Source: Actinomycetota bacterium
GTDB taxonomy: Bacteria > Actinomycetota > Acidimicrobiia > Acidimicrobiales > AC-14
Reading direction: 5' to 3'
NCBI GenBank assembly: GCA_040754375.1
Contig: JBFMCT010000026.1
Location: 1-47,858 of the forward strand
DNA length: 47,858 bases
The notes beneath the pieces are model-generated. The model ran no database searches. It saw only the letters and a program-made list of their open reading frames with translations, and was not told the origin of the DNA. Every line of letters starts with the position of its first letter. Position 1 is the stretch's first letter. Shown one piece after another: positions 7,418-15,566 of the stretch. The translations under genes and the position numbers were made by a program.

Positions 7418-10071
7418 CAGGGGCCGACGACCGACGAGGCCGACACCACGCCCCGGAACAGGCGGTCGGCCGCCTCCCGGGCCGCCTTGGCCGTCGCCGG
7501 TTCGGGGGCCACGTCGCCCAGCTGGCGCAGCAGGTCGATGAGCTGCTTGACGTTGCGCACGAAGTCGCCGCCGGTGATCTCCTCGTCGGCGATGACCTCG
7601 GCCAGGCCCTCTCCGGCGGCCCAGCCGTAAGCCGCCGCGAAGAAGCCAGGGTCGGGTGGACGGGTGAGGGGCAGGCCGGCTTCGTCCTCGGCCTGGTTGA
7701 GGTCACGGGCCAGTTTCTCCAGTTCGGCCCACCGCCGCTTGACCCGGGCCGAGGGGAACCATGGGGCGGGGCGGGCGGCCGATGCCGCCGGGCCGCGGGT
7801 CTCGTAGGTGAAGGCCGACGCCAGGGCGGCCACAGCCGCCGGGTCCAGGCCGTCGAACAGGCCGGCTCGCACGGCCTCGGCCACCAGCAGGTCACACTCG
7901 TGGTAGATGCGGGTCAGCAGTTCGCCGCCGGCCGTGAGCGACCACTCGTCGACATAGCCGAACGCCCCCATGACCCGTAGCACCCGGTCGAACTGGCGGG
8001 CGATCGACTCCGTCCGCCCCGCGATGGTGCGCTCCAGGCGGCGGATGTCCTTCTCCATGCGCTCGGCCCGTTCCAGCGCACGCACGTGGCGGCGGCGGTC
8101 GGGGCAGGTGTGGACGGGGTGGTTGACGGGGCCGGCCGGCCCTGCTTCGGGACCGGCCCGGCCCCGGCGCCGGTCACGGTTGCGGGCGGCCGTGACGGGC
8201 CGGCGGGCGGGCCGCAACCGGGCCCGGACGAGGGCGTCGGCCACCTTGCGCTGGAACCCCGGGTTCCGCGGGGCGTAGGGCGTGGGCAGGCTGACCCGGC
8301 CGACAACGGCCGGTGGGACGGGGAAGTCCCGGGCCGACAGCGTGAGGTAGCGGCGGTCGGCGCCCACCGCCCCCAGGCGCACGTCGCCCCCCTTGCGGTG
8401 ACTGACCGACACGACCACGGCCGGCCCGCCCGACTTGCCGCCCTCGACTACGACAACGTCGCCCAGGCGCACCTCGTCGAGCGTCCCGGCCTTGGCGAGG
8501 GGTGCGGGGCGGGCCTCCCCCGCTGCCGCCCGCACCAGGTCGCGGTAGGTGGCCACGTCTCCTAGTTCGCACTCGGCGTCACGGCGGAACCCGGCCAGCG
8601 AGCGCTCCGACCGTTCCAGCTCGGCCTCCAGGCGGACGACGTCGCGGTCGGCCCGGTACTGGGCGAAGGACAGGTTGAGCAGGTGGTGGGCGGCCTCGGG
8701 CGGGTAGCGCCTGACCAGGTTGGCGGCCATGTTGTAGGTCGGGCGGAACGACGAGGTCAGCGTGTAGGTACGGGTCGAGGCCAGCCCGGCCACCTGGTCG
8801 AAGGGGACGAACGGCGACCACAGGACCACGGCGTTGCCCTCGGGGTCGATCCCTCGCCTCCCGGCCCGGCCCGTGAGCTGGGTGTACTCGCCGGGGGTCA
8901 GGAACTCGTGGCGCTCGCCGGTGAACTTCGAGAGCTTCTCGATGACCACCGACCGGGCCGGCATGTTGATCCCCAGGGCGAGCGTCTCGGTGGCGAACAC
9001 GACCTTGACCAGCCCGGCCGAGAAGGCGGCCTCGACGGCCTCCTTGAACGGGGGCACCATGCCCGCGTGGTGCGCCGCGAACCCCGCCTGCAGGCCCGCC
9101 AGCCAGCTCCCGTAGCCCAGGACGGCCAGGTCGTCGTCGCTGAGCATGTCCGCCTTGGCCTCGGCGATGGCCCCGATCGCCTCCCGTTCCTCGGGGGACG
9201 TGAGGCGCAGCCCGAAATCGAGGCACTGGCGCACGGCGTCGTCGCACGCCTGGCGGCTGAAGATGAAATAGATGGCGGGCAGCATGGCCTCGTCGTCGAG
9301 GCGCTCGACGACATCGGCCCTGGTGGGCGTGTGCAGGCGGCCGCGGGGCCGCGAGCGCCAGCGGTCGCCGCCCGCCCGGCCGCCCCGCACCGAGCTGGCG
9401 TCGAGGCGGACGGCTTCGGGGTTAGGCCGCTCGTCGACGAAGGTGGGCAGCAGGTGCAGGCGTTCGGACTCCCGGTCGCCGACCAGGTAAAGCTGGTTGA
9501 GCACGACCGGGCGCTTCTCCTCGATCACGGCCGCCGTCGGGCCTCGGACAGTGGCTATCCAGTCGGCCAGCTCCTCGGCGTTCGACACGGTGGCCGACAG
9601 GGCCACCAGGCCGACGTCGGGGGGCGAGTGGATGATCACCTCCTCCCACACCGACCCGCGGTAGGCGTTGCCCAGGTAGTGGACCTCGTCGAGCACCACG
9701 TAACGCAGCCCGTCGAGGGTGGGCGAGGCCGCGTAGAGCATGTTGCGCAGCACCTCGGTGGTCATCACCACCACCGAGGCCTCGCCCGAGATCGAGTTGT
9801 CGCCGGTGAGCAGGCCCACCCGCCCGGGGCCGTGGCGGCGCACCAGGTCCCCGTACTTCTGGTTGGAGAGGGCCTTCAGGGGTGTGGTGTAGAACGCCTT
9901 GCCGCCCTCGGCCAGGGCCTTGGCCACGGCGTACTCGGCCACCACCGTCTTGCCCGAGCCTGTGGGGGCGGCCACCAGCACCGACTCCCCCCGGTCGAGG
10001 GCGTCGAGGGCTTCGGCCTGGAAGGGGTCGAGGCCGAACGGGTAGGCGGCCGCGAACTCGGCGCGGTCCAT
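7417..10071 (-). CDS. helY: Ski2-like superfamily 2 RNA helicase (HelY)
   Basis: This 884-residue protein is close to the length of mycobacterial HelY. The Walker A motif AAPTGSGKT is at 34-42, the DEVH box at 128-131, SAT at about 159, the late helicase motif QLTGRAGRRGID near 400, and the C-terminal DSHCT-type domain from about 700 (GYVDEWSLTAGGELLTRIY). An Arg-rich insert at about 235-250 and another at about 610-650 are typical variable regions. It is predicted to unwind RNA with ATP. It follows tatC by one base and overlaps the kinase-like gene downstream. The tatA-tatC-helY order near pafBC matches the arrangement known from mycobacteria. Confidence 0.93.
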   Translation of the reverse strand: MDRAEFAAAYPFGLDPFQAEALDALDRGESVLVAAPTGSGKTVVAEYAVAKALAEGGKAFYTTPLKALSNQKYGDLVRRHGPGRVGLLTGDNSISGEASVVVMTTEVLRNMLYAASPTLDGLRYVVLDEVHYLGNAYRGSVWEEVIIHSPPDVGLVALSATVSNAEELADWIATVRGPTAAVIEEKRPVVLNQLYLVGDRESERLHLLPTFVDERPNPEAVRLDASSVRGGRAGGDRWRSRPRGRLHTPTRADVVERLDDEAMLPAIYFIFSRQACDDAVRQCLDFGLRLTSPEEREAIGAIAEAKADMLSDDDLAVLGYGSWLAGLQAGFAAHHAGMVPPFKEAVEAAFSAGLVKVVFATETLALGINMPARSVVIEKLSKFTGERHEFLTPGEYTQLTGRAGRRGIDPEGNAVVLWSPFVPFDQVAGLASTRTYTLTSSFRPTYNMAANLVRRYPPEAAHHLLNLSFAQYRADRDVVRLEAELERSERSLAGFRRDAECELGDVATYRDLVRAAAGEARPAPLAKAGTLDEVRLGDVVVVEGGKSGGPAVVVSVSHRKGGDVRLGAVGADRRYLTLSARDFPVPPAVVGRVSLPTPYAPRNPGFQRKVADALVRARLRPARRPVTAARNRDRRRGRAGPEAGPAGPVNHPVHTCPDRRRHVRALERAERMEKDIRRLERTIAGRTESIARQFDRVLRVMGAFGYVDEWSLTAGGELLTRIYHECDLLVAEAVRAGLFDGLDPAAVAALASAFTYETRGPAASAARPAPWFPSARVKRRWAELEKLARDLNQAEDEAGLPLTRPPDPGFFAAAYGWAAGEGLAEVIADEEITGGDFVRNVKQLIDLLRQLGDVAPEPATAKAAREAADRLFRGVVSASSVVGP

Positions 10072-10072
10072 G

Positions 10073-10816
10073 TCAGCGCTTGAGGATCCTGCCTATGACG
10101 ATGGAGGCCTCGTAGAACAGGTACATGGGCCCGGCCATGAGGAACAGGGTGTACGGGTCCTGGCTGGGCGTGATCAGGGCGGCCAAGGCGACGATTATCA
10201 CGATCACCGGTCGCCGCCAGCTCCGCAGCTTGCGGCTGGAGACCACCCGGGCGAGCTGGAGGAACACCAGCAGGACCGGGAACTCGAAAGCCACCCCGAA
10301 ACCCACGATCATCTGGAGCAGTAGCCCGAGGTACTTCGAGGGGCTGAAGAAGGCGTCGAGGTTCTCGCCGCCGATCCCGATGAGGAAGCGCAGGGCCTGG
10401 GGGAAGCTGAAGATGGCCAGGGCCGCCCCCAGCAGGAACAGCAGGATCGAAGCGACGATGAACGGGATGGCGTACTTCTTCTCCCGCTTGTGCAGGCCCG
10501 GGGTGATGAAGCGCCAGATCTGCCACAGCACGACCGGCGAGGCCAGGACCAACCCCCCGAAGGCCGCCACCTTGAGCCGGGTAGTGAACCCTTCGAGAGG
10601 ATCGGTGATCAGGAGCTGGGTGCGGCCCGTGAGGTCGGTGTAGGGCCCGATGAGAAAGTCGAGGATGCGGTTGTAGGCCATGAAGGCCACGACGGTGCCC
10701 AGCACCGTGGCGATGACCGAGATGATGAGCCGGCGGCGCAGCTCGGTGAGGTGCTCGACGAGCGACATGCGCTCACCGAGGTCGGCCTCGTCTGAATCAC
10801 CCAGGAACGTGGCCAC
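10073..10816 (-). CDS. tatC: Sec-independent (twin-arginine) translocase subunit TatC
   Basis: This 247-residue protein has the signature SLVEHLTELRRRLI at the N terminus, a long first periplasmic loop (LTGRTQLLITDPLEGFTTRL) and the motif SPVVLWQIWRFITPGL, with six hydrophobic segments in all. TatC recognises the RR signal peptide and with TatA forms the pore for folded proteins. The first Met (10814-10816) gives a short acidic cytoplasmic lead; the internal MSLVEHL is an alternative start. It lies 27 bp downstream of the tatA-like gene and one base upstream of helY. Confidence 0.95.
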   Translation of the reverse strand: MATFLGDSDEADLGERMSLVEHLTELRRRLIISVIATVLGTVVAFMAYNRILDFLIGPYTDLTGRTQLLITDPLEGFTTRLKVAAFGGLVLASPVVLWQIWRFITPGLHKREKKYAIPFIVASILLFLLGAALAIFSFPQALRFLIGIGGENLDAFFSPSKYLGLLLQMIVGFGVAFEFPVLLVFLQLARVVSSRKLRSWRRPVIVIIVALAALITPSQDPYTLFLMAGPMYLFYEASIVIGRILKR

Positions 10817-10843
10817 GGCCGGCCTCCCTCGGGGCGGTCCGGC

Positions 10844-11236
10844 CTAGGGCCGGGGCCCGTCGTCGGTCGTCGGGTCGGGCGCGACCGCGGGCGCGCCCGA
10901 GTCCTGGGCGCGCTCGGCGCCCTCGTGGGCCTGGGCAGGCGGCTCGGGGGTCGGTGTTGGAGGGGATGGTTCGGGTTCCGTGACAGGCGGCCCGTCGGAG
11001 GGAAGGGGTTGGTAGTCGGTGTACGAGGGCGGGGCCGTGCCCGGACGGGCCTGCGACTCGGCCTCGGCGTCGAAGGCCTGCTTGACCTCCGAGCGCATGT
11101 CGGAGGTGAACCGGCGGATCTCCGAGAGGGTCTTGCCCACCTGCCGCCCGGCCTGGGGCAGCTTGGCGGGCCCGAGGACGATCAGGGCCACGATGACGAT
11201 CACCAGGATCTCCGCCGGGCCGAGCGAGGACGGCAT
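10844..11236 (-). CDS. tatA: Twin-arginine translocase TatA/TatB-family subunit
   Basis: This 130-residue protein has a single N-terminal membrane helix (AEILVIVIVALIVLGPAKLP, residues 8-27), then an amphipathic helix, QAGRQVGKTLSEIRRFTSDM, and a long Pro/Glu-rich disordered tail. The LGPAKLP hinge and the following arginines resemble TatB as much as TatA. The neighbour is tatC, so a Tat role is secure, but the A versus B assignment is not. The unusually long acidic/proline tail is the only odd feature. Confidence 0.85.
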   Translation of the reverse strand: MPSSLGPAEILVIVIVALIVLGPAKLPQAGRQVGKTLSEIRRFTSDMRSEVKQAFDAEAESQARPGTAPPSYTDYQPLPSDGPPVTEPEPSPPTPTPEPPAQAHEGAERAQDSGAPAVAPDPTTDDGPRP

Positions 11237-11245
11237 GGCCCCAGC

Positions 11246-11455
11246 TTACTGCCGGCGCTTCTCCTCCATGGTCTCGGCCAGCTGGCTCATGTCGCCCGCC
11301 AGCCTCTGCAGGCGGGGGCCCATGTCACCCAGCTCGGCCAGGCCCTGGCGGACCTCGGCCATGGCCGCGTTCAGGCGGAAGAAGGCCCGCAGCAGGAAAT
11401 AGACCCCGACGACGAGGACGACGGCGGGGATCAGCCAGAGCGCTTCCATGTCCAC
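11246..11455 (-). CDS. Small single-pass membrane protein with coiled-coil tail
   Basis: This 69-residue protein has one hydrophobic segment, LWLIPAVVLVVGVYFLLRAF, followed by a heptad-like helix (AAMAEVRQGLAELGDMGPRL, then MSQLAETMEEKRRQ). I do not recognise the family. It starts at a GTG (11453-11455) with a purine-rich AGGGGGC upstream; the ATG two codons on is an alternative. It lies 9 bp upstream of the tatA-like gene, so it is probably the first gene of the tat operon. Confidence 0.6.
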   Translation of the reverse strand: MDMEALWLIPAVVLVVGVYFLLRAFFRLNAAMAEVRQGLAELGDMGPRLQRLAGDMSQLAETMEEKRRQ

Positions 11456-11511
11456 GATGGTAGCCCCCTGGCAGGCTTGCGGGCGGGGTTACAGTCGCCG
11501 GCGTCGAGCCC

Positions 11512-12219
11512 ATGCGTCGTCCACCCATCGCGTTCGCCCATCGAGGGGGCCGGGCCCACCGCCCCGAGAACACCGTCGAGGCCTTCAGCCACGCCCTGGC
11601 CCTGGGGGCCACCGGGCTGGAGACCGACGCCTGGACGACGGCCGACGGCCACGTGGTGCTCGACCACGACGGCCTGGCCCGCCGGGGCCTGCGCCGCCGA
11701 CGCATCGCCGAGGTGCGCCGTGACGAACTGGCCCCGTCGGTGCCGACCCTGGCCGAGCTGTACGAGACGTGTGGGACGGCCTTCGACCTCTCGGTCGACA
11801 TCCGTGACCCCCAGACGGCCCCAGCGACCGTGGAGGTGGCCCGGGCCGCCGGGCCGGCCGCCCCCAAGCGCCTGTGGCTGTGCCATCCCGACCATCGCCA
11901 GCTGGCCGAGTGGCGGGCGTCGTTCCCCGACGTGCGGCTGGTCAACAGCACGCGCGTGCGGGACGTCAAAGAGGGGATGGAGCGCCGGGCCGCGGAGCTG
12001 GCGGCCACGGGTATCGATGCCGTGAACCTGCACGTCACCGAGTGGTCGGGCGGGCTGGTGGCCCTGTTCCATCGCTTCGAGCGCCTGGCCTTCGGGTGGG
12101 ACGCCCAGTACGAGCGCCAGGTGCGTGACCTGGCCCGGATGGGGACGGACGGGATCTACGGCGACGACGTCGAGCGGCTGGTGGCCGTCCTCGGGCTGGG
12201 CCCCGGCCGGGCCGGCTGA
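11512..12219 (+). CDS. Glycerophosphodiester phosphodiesterase family protein
   Basis: This 235-residue protein has the GDPD catalytic opening AFAHRGGRAHRPENTVEAF at about 7-25 (His-Arg and Glu-Asn of the HR-PEN motif), LETDAWTTADGHVVLDHD at 36-53 with metal-ligand Glu/Asp and catalytic His, and a terminal MGTDGIYGDDVERL. Members hydrolyse glycerophosphodiesters to an alcohol and glycerol-3-phosphate. It is about the minimum length for the family and has no signal peptide, suggesting a cytosolic enzyme. It is divergent from the small membrane gene and convergent with lepB, 22 bp away. Confidence 0.9.
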   Translation: MRRPPIAFAHRGGRAHRPENTVEAFSHALALGATGLETDAWTTADGHVVLDHDGLARRGLRRRRIAEVRRDELAPSVPTLAELYETCGTAFDLSVDIRDPQTAPATVEVARAAGPAAPKRLWLCHPDHRQLAEWRASFPDVRLVNSTRVRDVKEGMERRAAELAATGIDAVNLHVTEWSGGLVALFHRFERLAFGWDAQYERQVRDLARMGTDGIYGDDVERLVAVLGLGPGRAG

Positions 12220-12241
12220 CCGGCGGGGGCTGAGATCACGT

Positions 12242-12874
12242 TCAGAACAGGCGGATCTTGTTGAGCGGCCAGACCCGCACGAACGCCTTGCCGATTATCA
12301 GGTCCTCGTCGACGGCGCCGAAGAAGCGGCTGTCCTTGGAGTTCCCCCGGTTGTCACCCATCACCCAGTAGTGCCCGGGCGGGACCGTCTGCGGCTCCAG
12401 CGGGCCGGTGGTGATGCCGTCGCCCAGGTAAGGCTCGTCGATGACCTGGCCGTCGACCAGGACCTGGCCGTCACGGGCCTCGACCGTCTCCCCGGGCAGG
12501 CCGACGACCCGCTTGATGAGGTCCTTCACCTCGCCGGGCGCCTGGTCGGGGCCGCGGAAGACGATCAGGTCCCCCCGGTCGACGTCCCCGAACCGGTAGG
12601 AAAGCTTGTTGACCAGCACCCGGTCCTGCTCCTGGAGGGTGGGGAGCATGGACCCCGAGGGGATGTAGAAGGCCTGCACCAGGAACGTCTTGACCAGGAA
12701 GGCCACCAGCAGAGCGCCCACGATGATGGCCGCCCACTCGGCCAGGTTGCGCATCCCCGAGACGTGGCGCTTCTCCTTGCCCTGGGGGGGAAGGGGGGGC
12801 AGGGCGCCGCCGGCCGGCTCGGCCGGCGGGGGGACGCGGGGAGGGGGGGTCGGCCAGGGCCCGGGCTGGCTCAT
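12242..12874 (-). CDS. lepB: Type I signal peptidase
   Basis: This 210-residue protein has a Pro-rich cytoplasmic lead (about 1-40), one membrane helix (about 46-66), then FYIPSGSMLPTL with the nucleophile Ser75 and LIKRVVGLPGE with the general base Lys121. The late motif MGDNRGNSKDSRFFG completes the family signature. It removes signal peptides from Sec and Tat substrates outside the membrane, fitting a locus with tat genes. It is preceded by pafC with a 61-bp gap. Confidence 0.95.
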   Translation of the reverse strand: MSQPGPWPTPPPRVPPPAEPAGGALPPLPPQGKEKRHVSGMRNLAEWAAIIVGALLVAFLVKTFLVQAFYIPSGSMLPTLQEQDRVLVNKLSYRFGDVDRGDLIVFRGPDQAPGEVKDLIKRVVGLPGETVEARDGQVLVDGQVIDEPYLGDGITTGPLEPQTVPPGHYWVMGDNRGNSKDSRFFGAVDEDLIIGKAFVRVWPLNKIRLF

Positions 12875-12935
12875 CTGGAGGGCAGGCTACCCGTAGCCCG
12901 GCGCCTGTGGCGTTCGGCGCACCGCCGAGGCTCGC

Positions 12936-13871
12936 TCAGGGCCGGTAGCGGGCCAGGAGCCGGCAGGCGGCTGTCCGGCCGGTGCCCACCTCGCCCTCGA
13001 CCACCCGGGCGTCGGGCCCCAGGCGCAGCAGCAGACGCTCCAACCACGCCCGCTCGCTGACCGCGATGGTGGCCCGGGCGCGGCCATCGGCCATCTCCTC
13101 GACCTTCTCGACCGGGTACTGGTCGACCACCCACCGGGCCGAGGCCGAGAGCTCCACGACCACCCGGGGGTCGTCGGGCCGGGGGCTGAACAGGTCGGGT
13201 TGGACGGGGCCCTCGGGCGCGTCGAAGCCGGTCTCGAGGGCCGAGGCGGCGCGGACCCGGTCGACCCGGAAGAGGCGCTGGTCGCCAGCCGAGTGGCAGA
13301 AGCCGGACACGTACCACTGGCCGGCGGCCGAGAAGACCGAGTAGGGGTCGATCGTCCGGGTGCTCCAGCCGTCGCGCCCGAAGCTGTAGTAATCGATCTC
13401 GACCTGGCGGCGGCCGGCGGTCGCCTCTGTCAGCGTGGCCATGACCTCGGCGGCCGCCGGAGCCAGGTCGACAGCGACCGCCTCGGTCCCGCCCACACCC
13501 AGGGCGCCGGCCAGCTTGGCCAGGCCTCGGGCCAGCGGCCCTTCGCTCTCCGCGGCCGGGCTGGCCAGCATGGCCTGGCCGGCGGCCAGGAGGGCCAGTC
13601 CCTCGGCGGGCGTCAGGCGCAAGGGCCGGGCGAAGTAGTCGGCGTAGCGGATCCACACCCGGCCGTCGGCGATGTCGACATCGATCAGCGTGTCGGGGGT
13701 GTAAGGGTGAAGGCCGCACAGGAACAGCAGGTTGACGTCGTCGGCCAGCTCCTGCTCGGTGCACCCGAAGCGGGCGCACACCTCGCTGACCAGCGGCCCG
13801 TCGTGGGCCGCGACCCACGGCACCAGGGCCAGGAGGCGGTGCAGCCGGGCGTCGGCGCTCAGCCGCGACAC
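12936..13871 (-). CDS. pafC: WYL-domain transcriptional regulator PafC
   Basis: This 311-residue protein starts at a GTG (13869-13871) as VSRLSADARLHRLLALVPW. It has an N-terminal winged-helix region (CARFGCTEQELADDVNLLFL), then a WYL domain with VEIDYYSFGRDGWSTRTIDP and GQWYVSGFCHSAGDQRLFRV, and a WCX-type C-terminal segment. In mycobacteria PafB and PafC act together as a DNA-damage-responsive activator. Its start lies inside the end of pafB (13-bp overlap), so the pair is translationally coupled. The longer upstream frame is only a shadow of pafB. Confidence 0.9.
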   Translation of the reverse strand: MSRLSADARLHRLLALVPWVAAHDGPLVSEVCARFGCTEQELADDVNLLFLCGLHPYTPDTLIDVDIADGRVWIRYADYFARPLRLTPAEGLALLAAGQAMLASPAAESEGPLARGLAKLAGALGVGGTEAVAVDLAPAAAEVMATLTEATAGRRQVEIDYYSFGRDGWSTRTIDPYSVFSAAGQWYVSGFCHSAGDQRLFRVDRVRAASALETGFDAPEGPVQPDLFSPRPDDPRVVVELSASARWVVDQYPVEKVEEMADGRARATIAVSERAWLERLLLRLGPDARVVEGEVGTGRTAACRLLARYRP

Positions 13872-14782
13872 ATCGCCTCCAGCCACCCGACCATGTCGTC
13901 GCGCAGTTCGGCCGGCCCCAGCAACTCGGCATGGTCGAGGAACCCGAGGACGAACGACCGGAAGGCGGCCCGGTTGGACACCTCCATCTGGAGGACGACA
14001 GCCCCGCCGGGCCGATGTTCGACGACGGCCTCGGGGCCGACGTGGCCCACGGCCCACACCGCCTGTTCGGCGTCGACCAGCAGCCGGGCGGTCACCACCG
14101 CCTCGGTGCCCAGCTCCCACGGGGCGGCCGGGGCGGCCACCTCGGCCGGCGGAGCACCGGCACTGGCGGGGGCCGAGAGCTCCAGCGGGGCCTCGACCCG
14201 GTCGAGGCGGTAGGACCGTTGCTCACCTGCGTCGCGGTCGAGAGCGGACAGGTACCAGTGCCCGTTGCGGAACGACAGCCGGTGGGGGTCGACGTTACGG
14301 GGCCGTCCCCGGTAGCCGAAGGTCACCGCCCGGCGGGCGGAGATGGCCCCGAAGAGAGGGGCCAGCAGGGCGGCACCGGGCAGGGCGGCCACCGCCGGGC
14401 CGGGCCCGGGACCGGCGCCCGCCACCTCGCCCCCCAGCTTCCACAGGGCCTCGACACCGTTGGCCACGTCCATGTGCACGGTGGAGGCGGCCAGGTGCAG
14501 GGCCGCCAGCTCGTCCTCCGCCAGGCCCGGGTCGGGCAGGTAGTAGGCCTCCTTGGGTACCCGGTAACCGTCGACCGGCGGGTCGGTGCCGGGCACGGGC
14601 TCCACGCTCACGGGGATGCCCAGCTCGCGCAGGGTCTCCTTGTCGCGCTCGAAGGCCCGGCGGAAGGACGCCTTCTCGTCGGGGTAACCCGGCACCCGGC
14701 GGCGCAGCTCGCGGGCGCTGAGGGGCTGGTCGGCGGCCAGCAGGGCGGCGACCAGGTTGATGAGCCGCTCGAGCCGGTTCAC
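13859..14782 (-). CDS. pafB: WYL-domain transcriptional regulator PafB
   Basis: This 307-residue protein starts at a GTG (14780-14782): VNRLERLINLVAALLAADQP. The HTH continues through LSARELRRRVPGYPDEKASF and FERDKETLRELGIPV, which is the classic PafB opening. The WYL domain follows (AVTFGYRGRPRNVDPHRLSF, then GHWYLSALDRDAGEQRSYRL). The frame is open far upstream, but that region lies opposite the plus-strand regulator gene and has no coding character. It is divergent from the SufR-like gene, with a 114-bp gap that should hold both promoters. Confidence 0.9.
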   Translation of the reverse strand: MNRLERLINLVAALLAADQPLSARELRRRVPGYPDEKASFRRAFERDKETLRELGIPVSVEPVPGTDPPVDGYRVPKEAYYLPDPGLAEDELAALHLAASTVHMDVANGVEALWKLGGEVAGAGPGPGPAVAALPGAALLAPLFGAISARRAVTFGYRGRPRNVDPHRLSFRNGHWYLSALDRDAGEQRSYRLDRVEAPLELSAPASAGAPPAEVAAPAAPWELGTEAVVTARLLVDAEQAVWAVGHVGPEAVVEHRPGGAVVLQMEVSNRAAFRSFVLGFLDHAELLGPAELRDDMVGWLEAMCRG

Positions 14783-14896
14783 GAGGCCACCGTAGCCAGG
14801 TGCGGCGCCCGTGCCGGCGACGGCCACGAGCACGAGGACAGGTCCGGTGGCGGGGCGTGACCGGGGGCCGGCGGGGCCGGGTAACCTTTCGCGTTG

Positions 14897-15556
14897 GTGA
14901 CCACCCGGCGAGAGCTCCTGCTCCTGCTTCGTACCCGCCCGGGCATCACGGTGCACGAGCTGGCCGACGAGCTCTCTCTGAGCGAGGTGGCCGTGCGCCG
15001 GCATCTCGACGTGCTCGCGGCCCAGCAGGTGGCCGAGCAGGTGACGGCGGCCAAGCCGGCCGTCGGAGCAGGACGGCGGGCGTCGGGCTGGCGCCTGTCG
15101 CGGGCTGGCCTGGAGCTGTTCCCCCGCCGCTACGACGCCCTGGCCCTCGAGGTCCTCGAGGACCTGGAGGAGGAGGCCGGCCCCGAGCTCGTGGAAGCGG
15201 TGTTCGCCCGGCGCACCGACAAGCTGGCCGCCCAGTACGAGGCCGCCCTCGACGGGGTATCGGGGACGCGCGAGAGGGTGCGGGCCATCGCCGCCCTGCG
15301 TGACCAGGGTGGCTACCTCACCGCGTGCCGCAACGGGGAGGGGGCCGACGGCGAGGTCCTGCTCGTGGAGAACAACTGCGCCGTTCACCGCGTGGCCGAG
15401 GGCCACCCGGTCGTTTGTTCCATGGAACTGGTCCTCTTCCGGCGGGTACTGGGGCCCGACGTGGAGGTCACCCGGGTGTCGCACACCATGGCCGGCGACC
15501 CGGTGTGCTGCTACAGGATCGCGCCCCGCCCCGCGGAGGACGGCGACCGTAGCTGA
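14897..15556 (+). CDS. SufR-like HTH regulator
   Basis: This 219-residue protein has an N-terminal winged helix (TRRELLLLLRTRPGITVHEL, then LSEVAVRRHLDVL) and a C-terminal sensor region with cysteines. One pair is spaced C-x12-C (NNCAVHRVAEGHPVVCSMEL), and a CC pair sits 29 residues later in GDPVCCYRI. This resembles SufR, which represses suf genes via an Fe-S cluster. The usual third cysteine position appears to be Ser/His here. No suf genes are in view. I chose GTG at 14897; a TTG one codon earlier is possible. Its neighbour is the acyl-CoA dehydrogenase-like gene, 10 bp downstream. Confidence 0.75.
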   Translation: MTTRRELLLLLRTRPGITVHELADELSLSEVAVRRHLDVLAAQQVAEQVTAAKPAVGAGRRASGWRLSRAGLELFPRRYDALALEVLEDLEEEAGPELVEAVFARRTDKLAAQYEAALDGVSGTRERVRAIAALRDQGGYLTACRNGEGADGEVLLVENNCAVHRVAEGHPVVCSMELVLFRRVLGPDVEVTRVSHTMAGDPVCCYRIAPRPAEDGDRS

Positions 15557-15566
15557 CGTCCACGAC

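Noticed and set aside
12886-12935. GTTCGGCGCACCGCCGAGG, similar in appearance to the repeat element core
   Set aside because: It lacks the CTAGGAGG ends and the other stems; the similarity is limited to a GC-rich palindrome.
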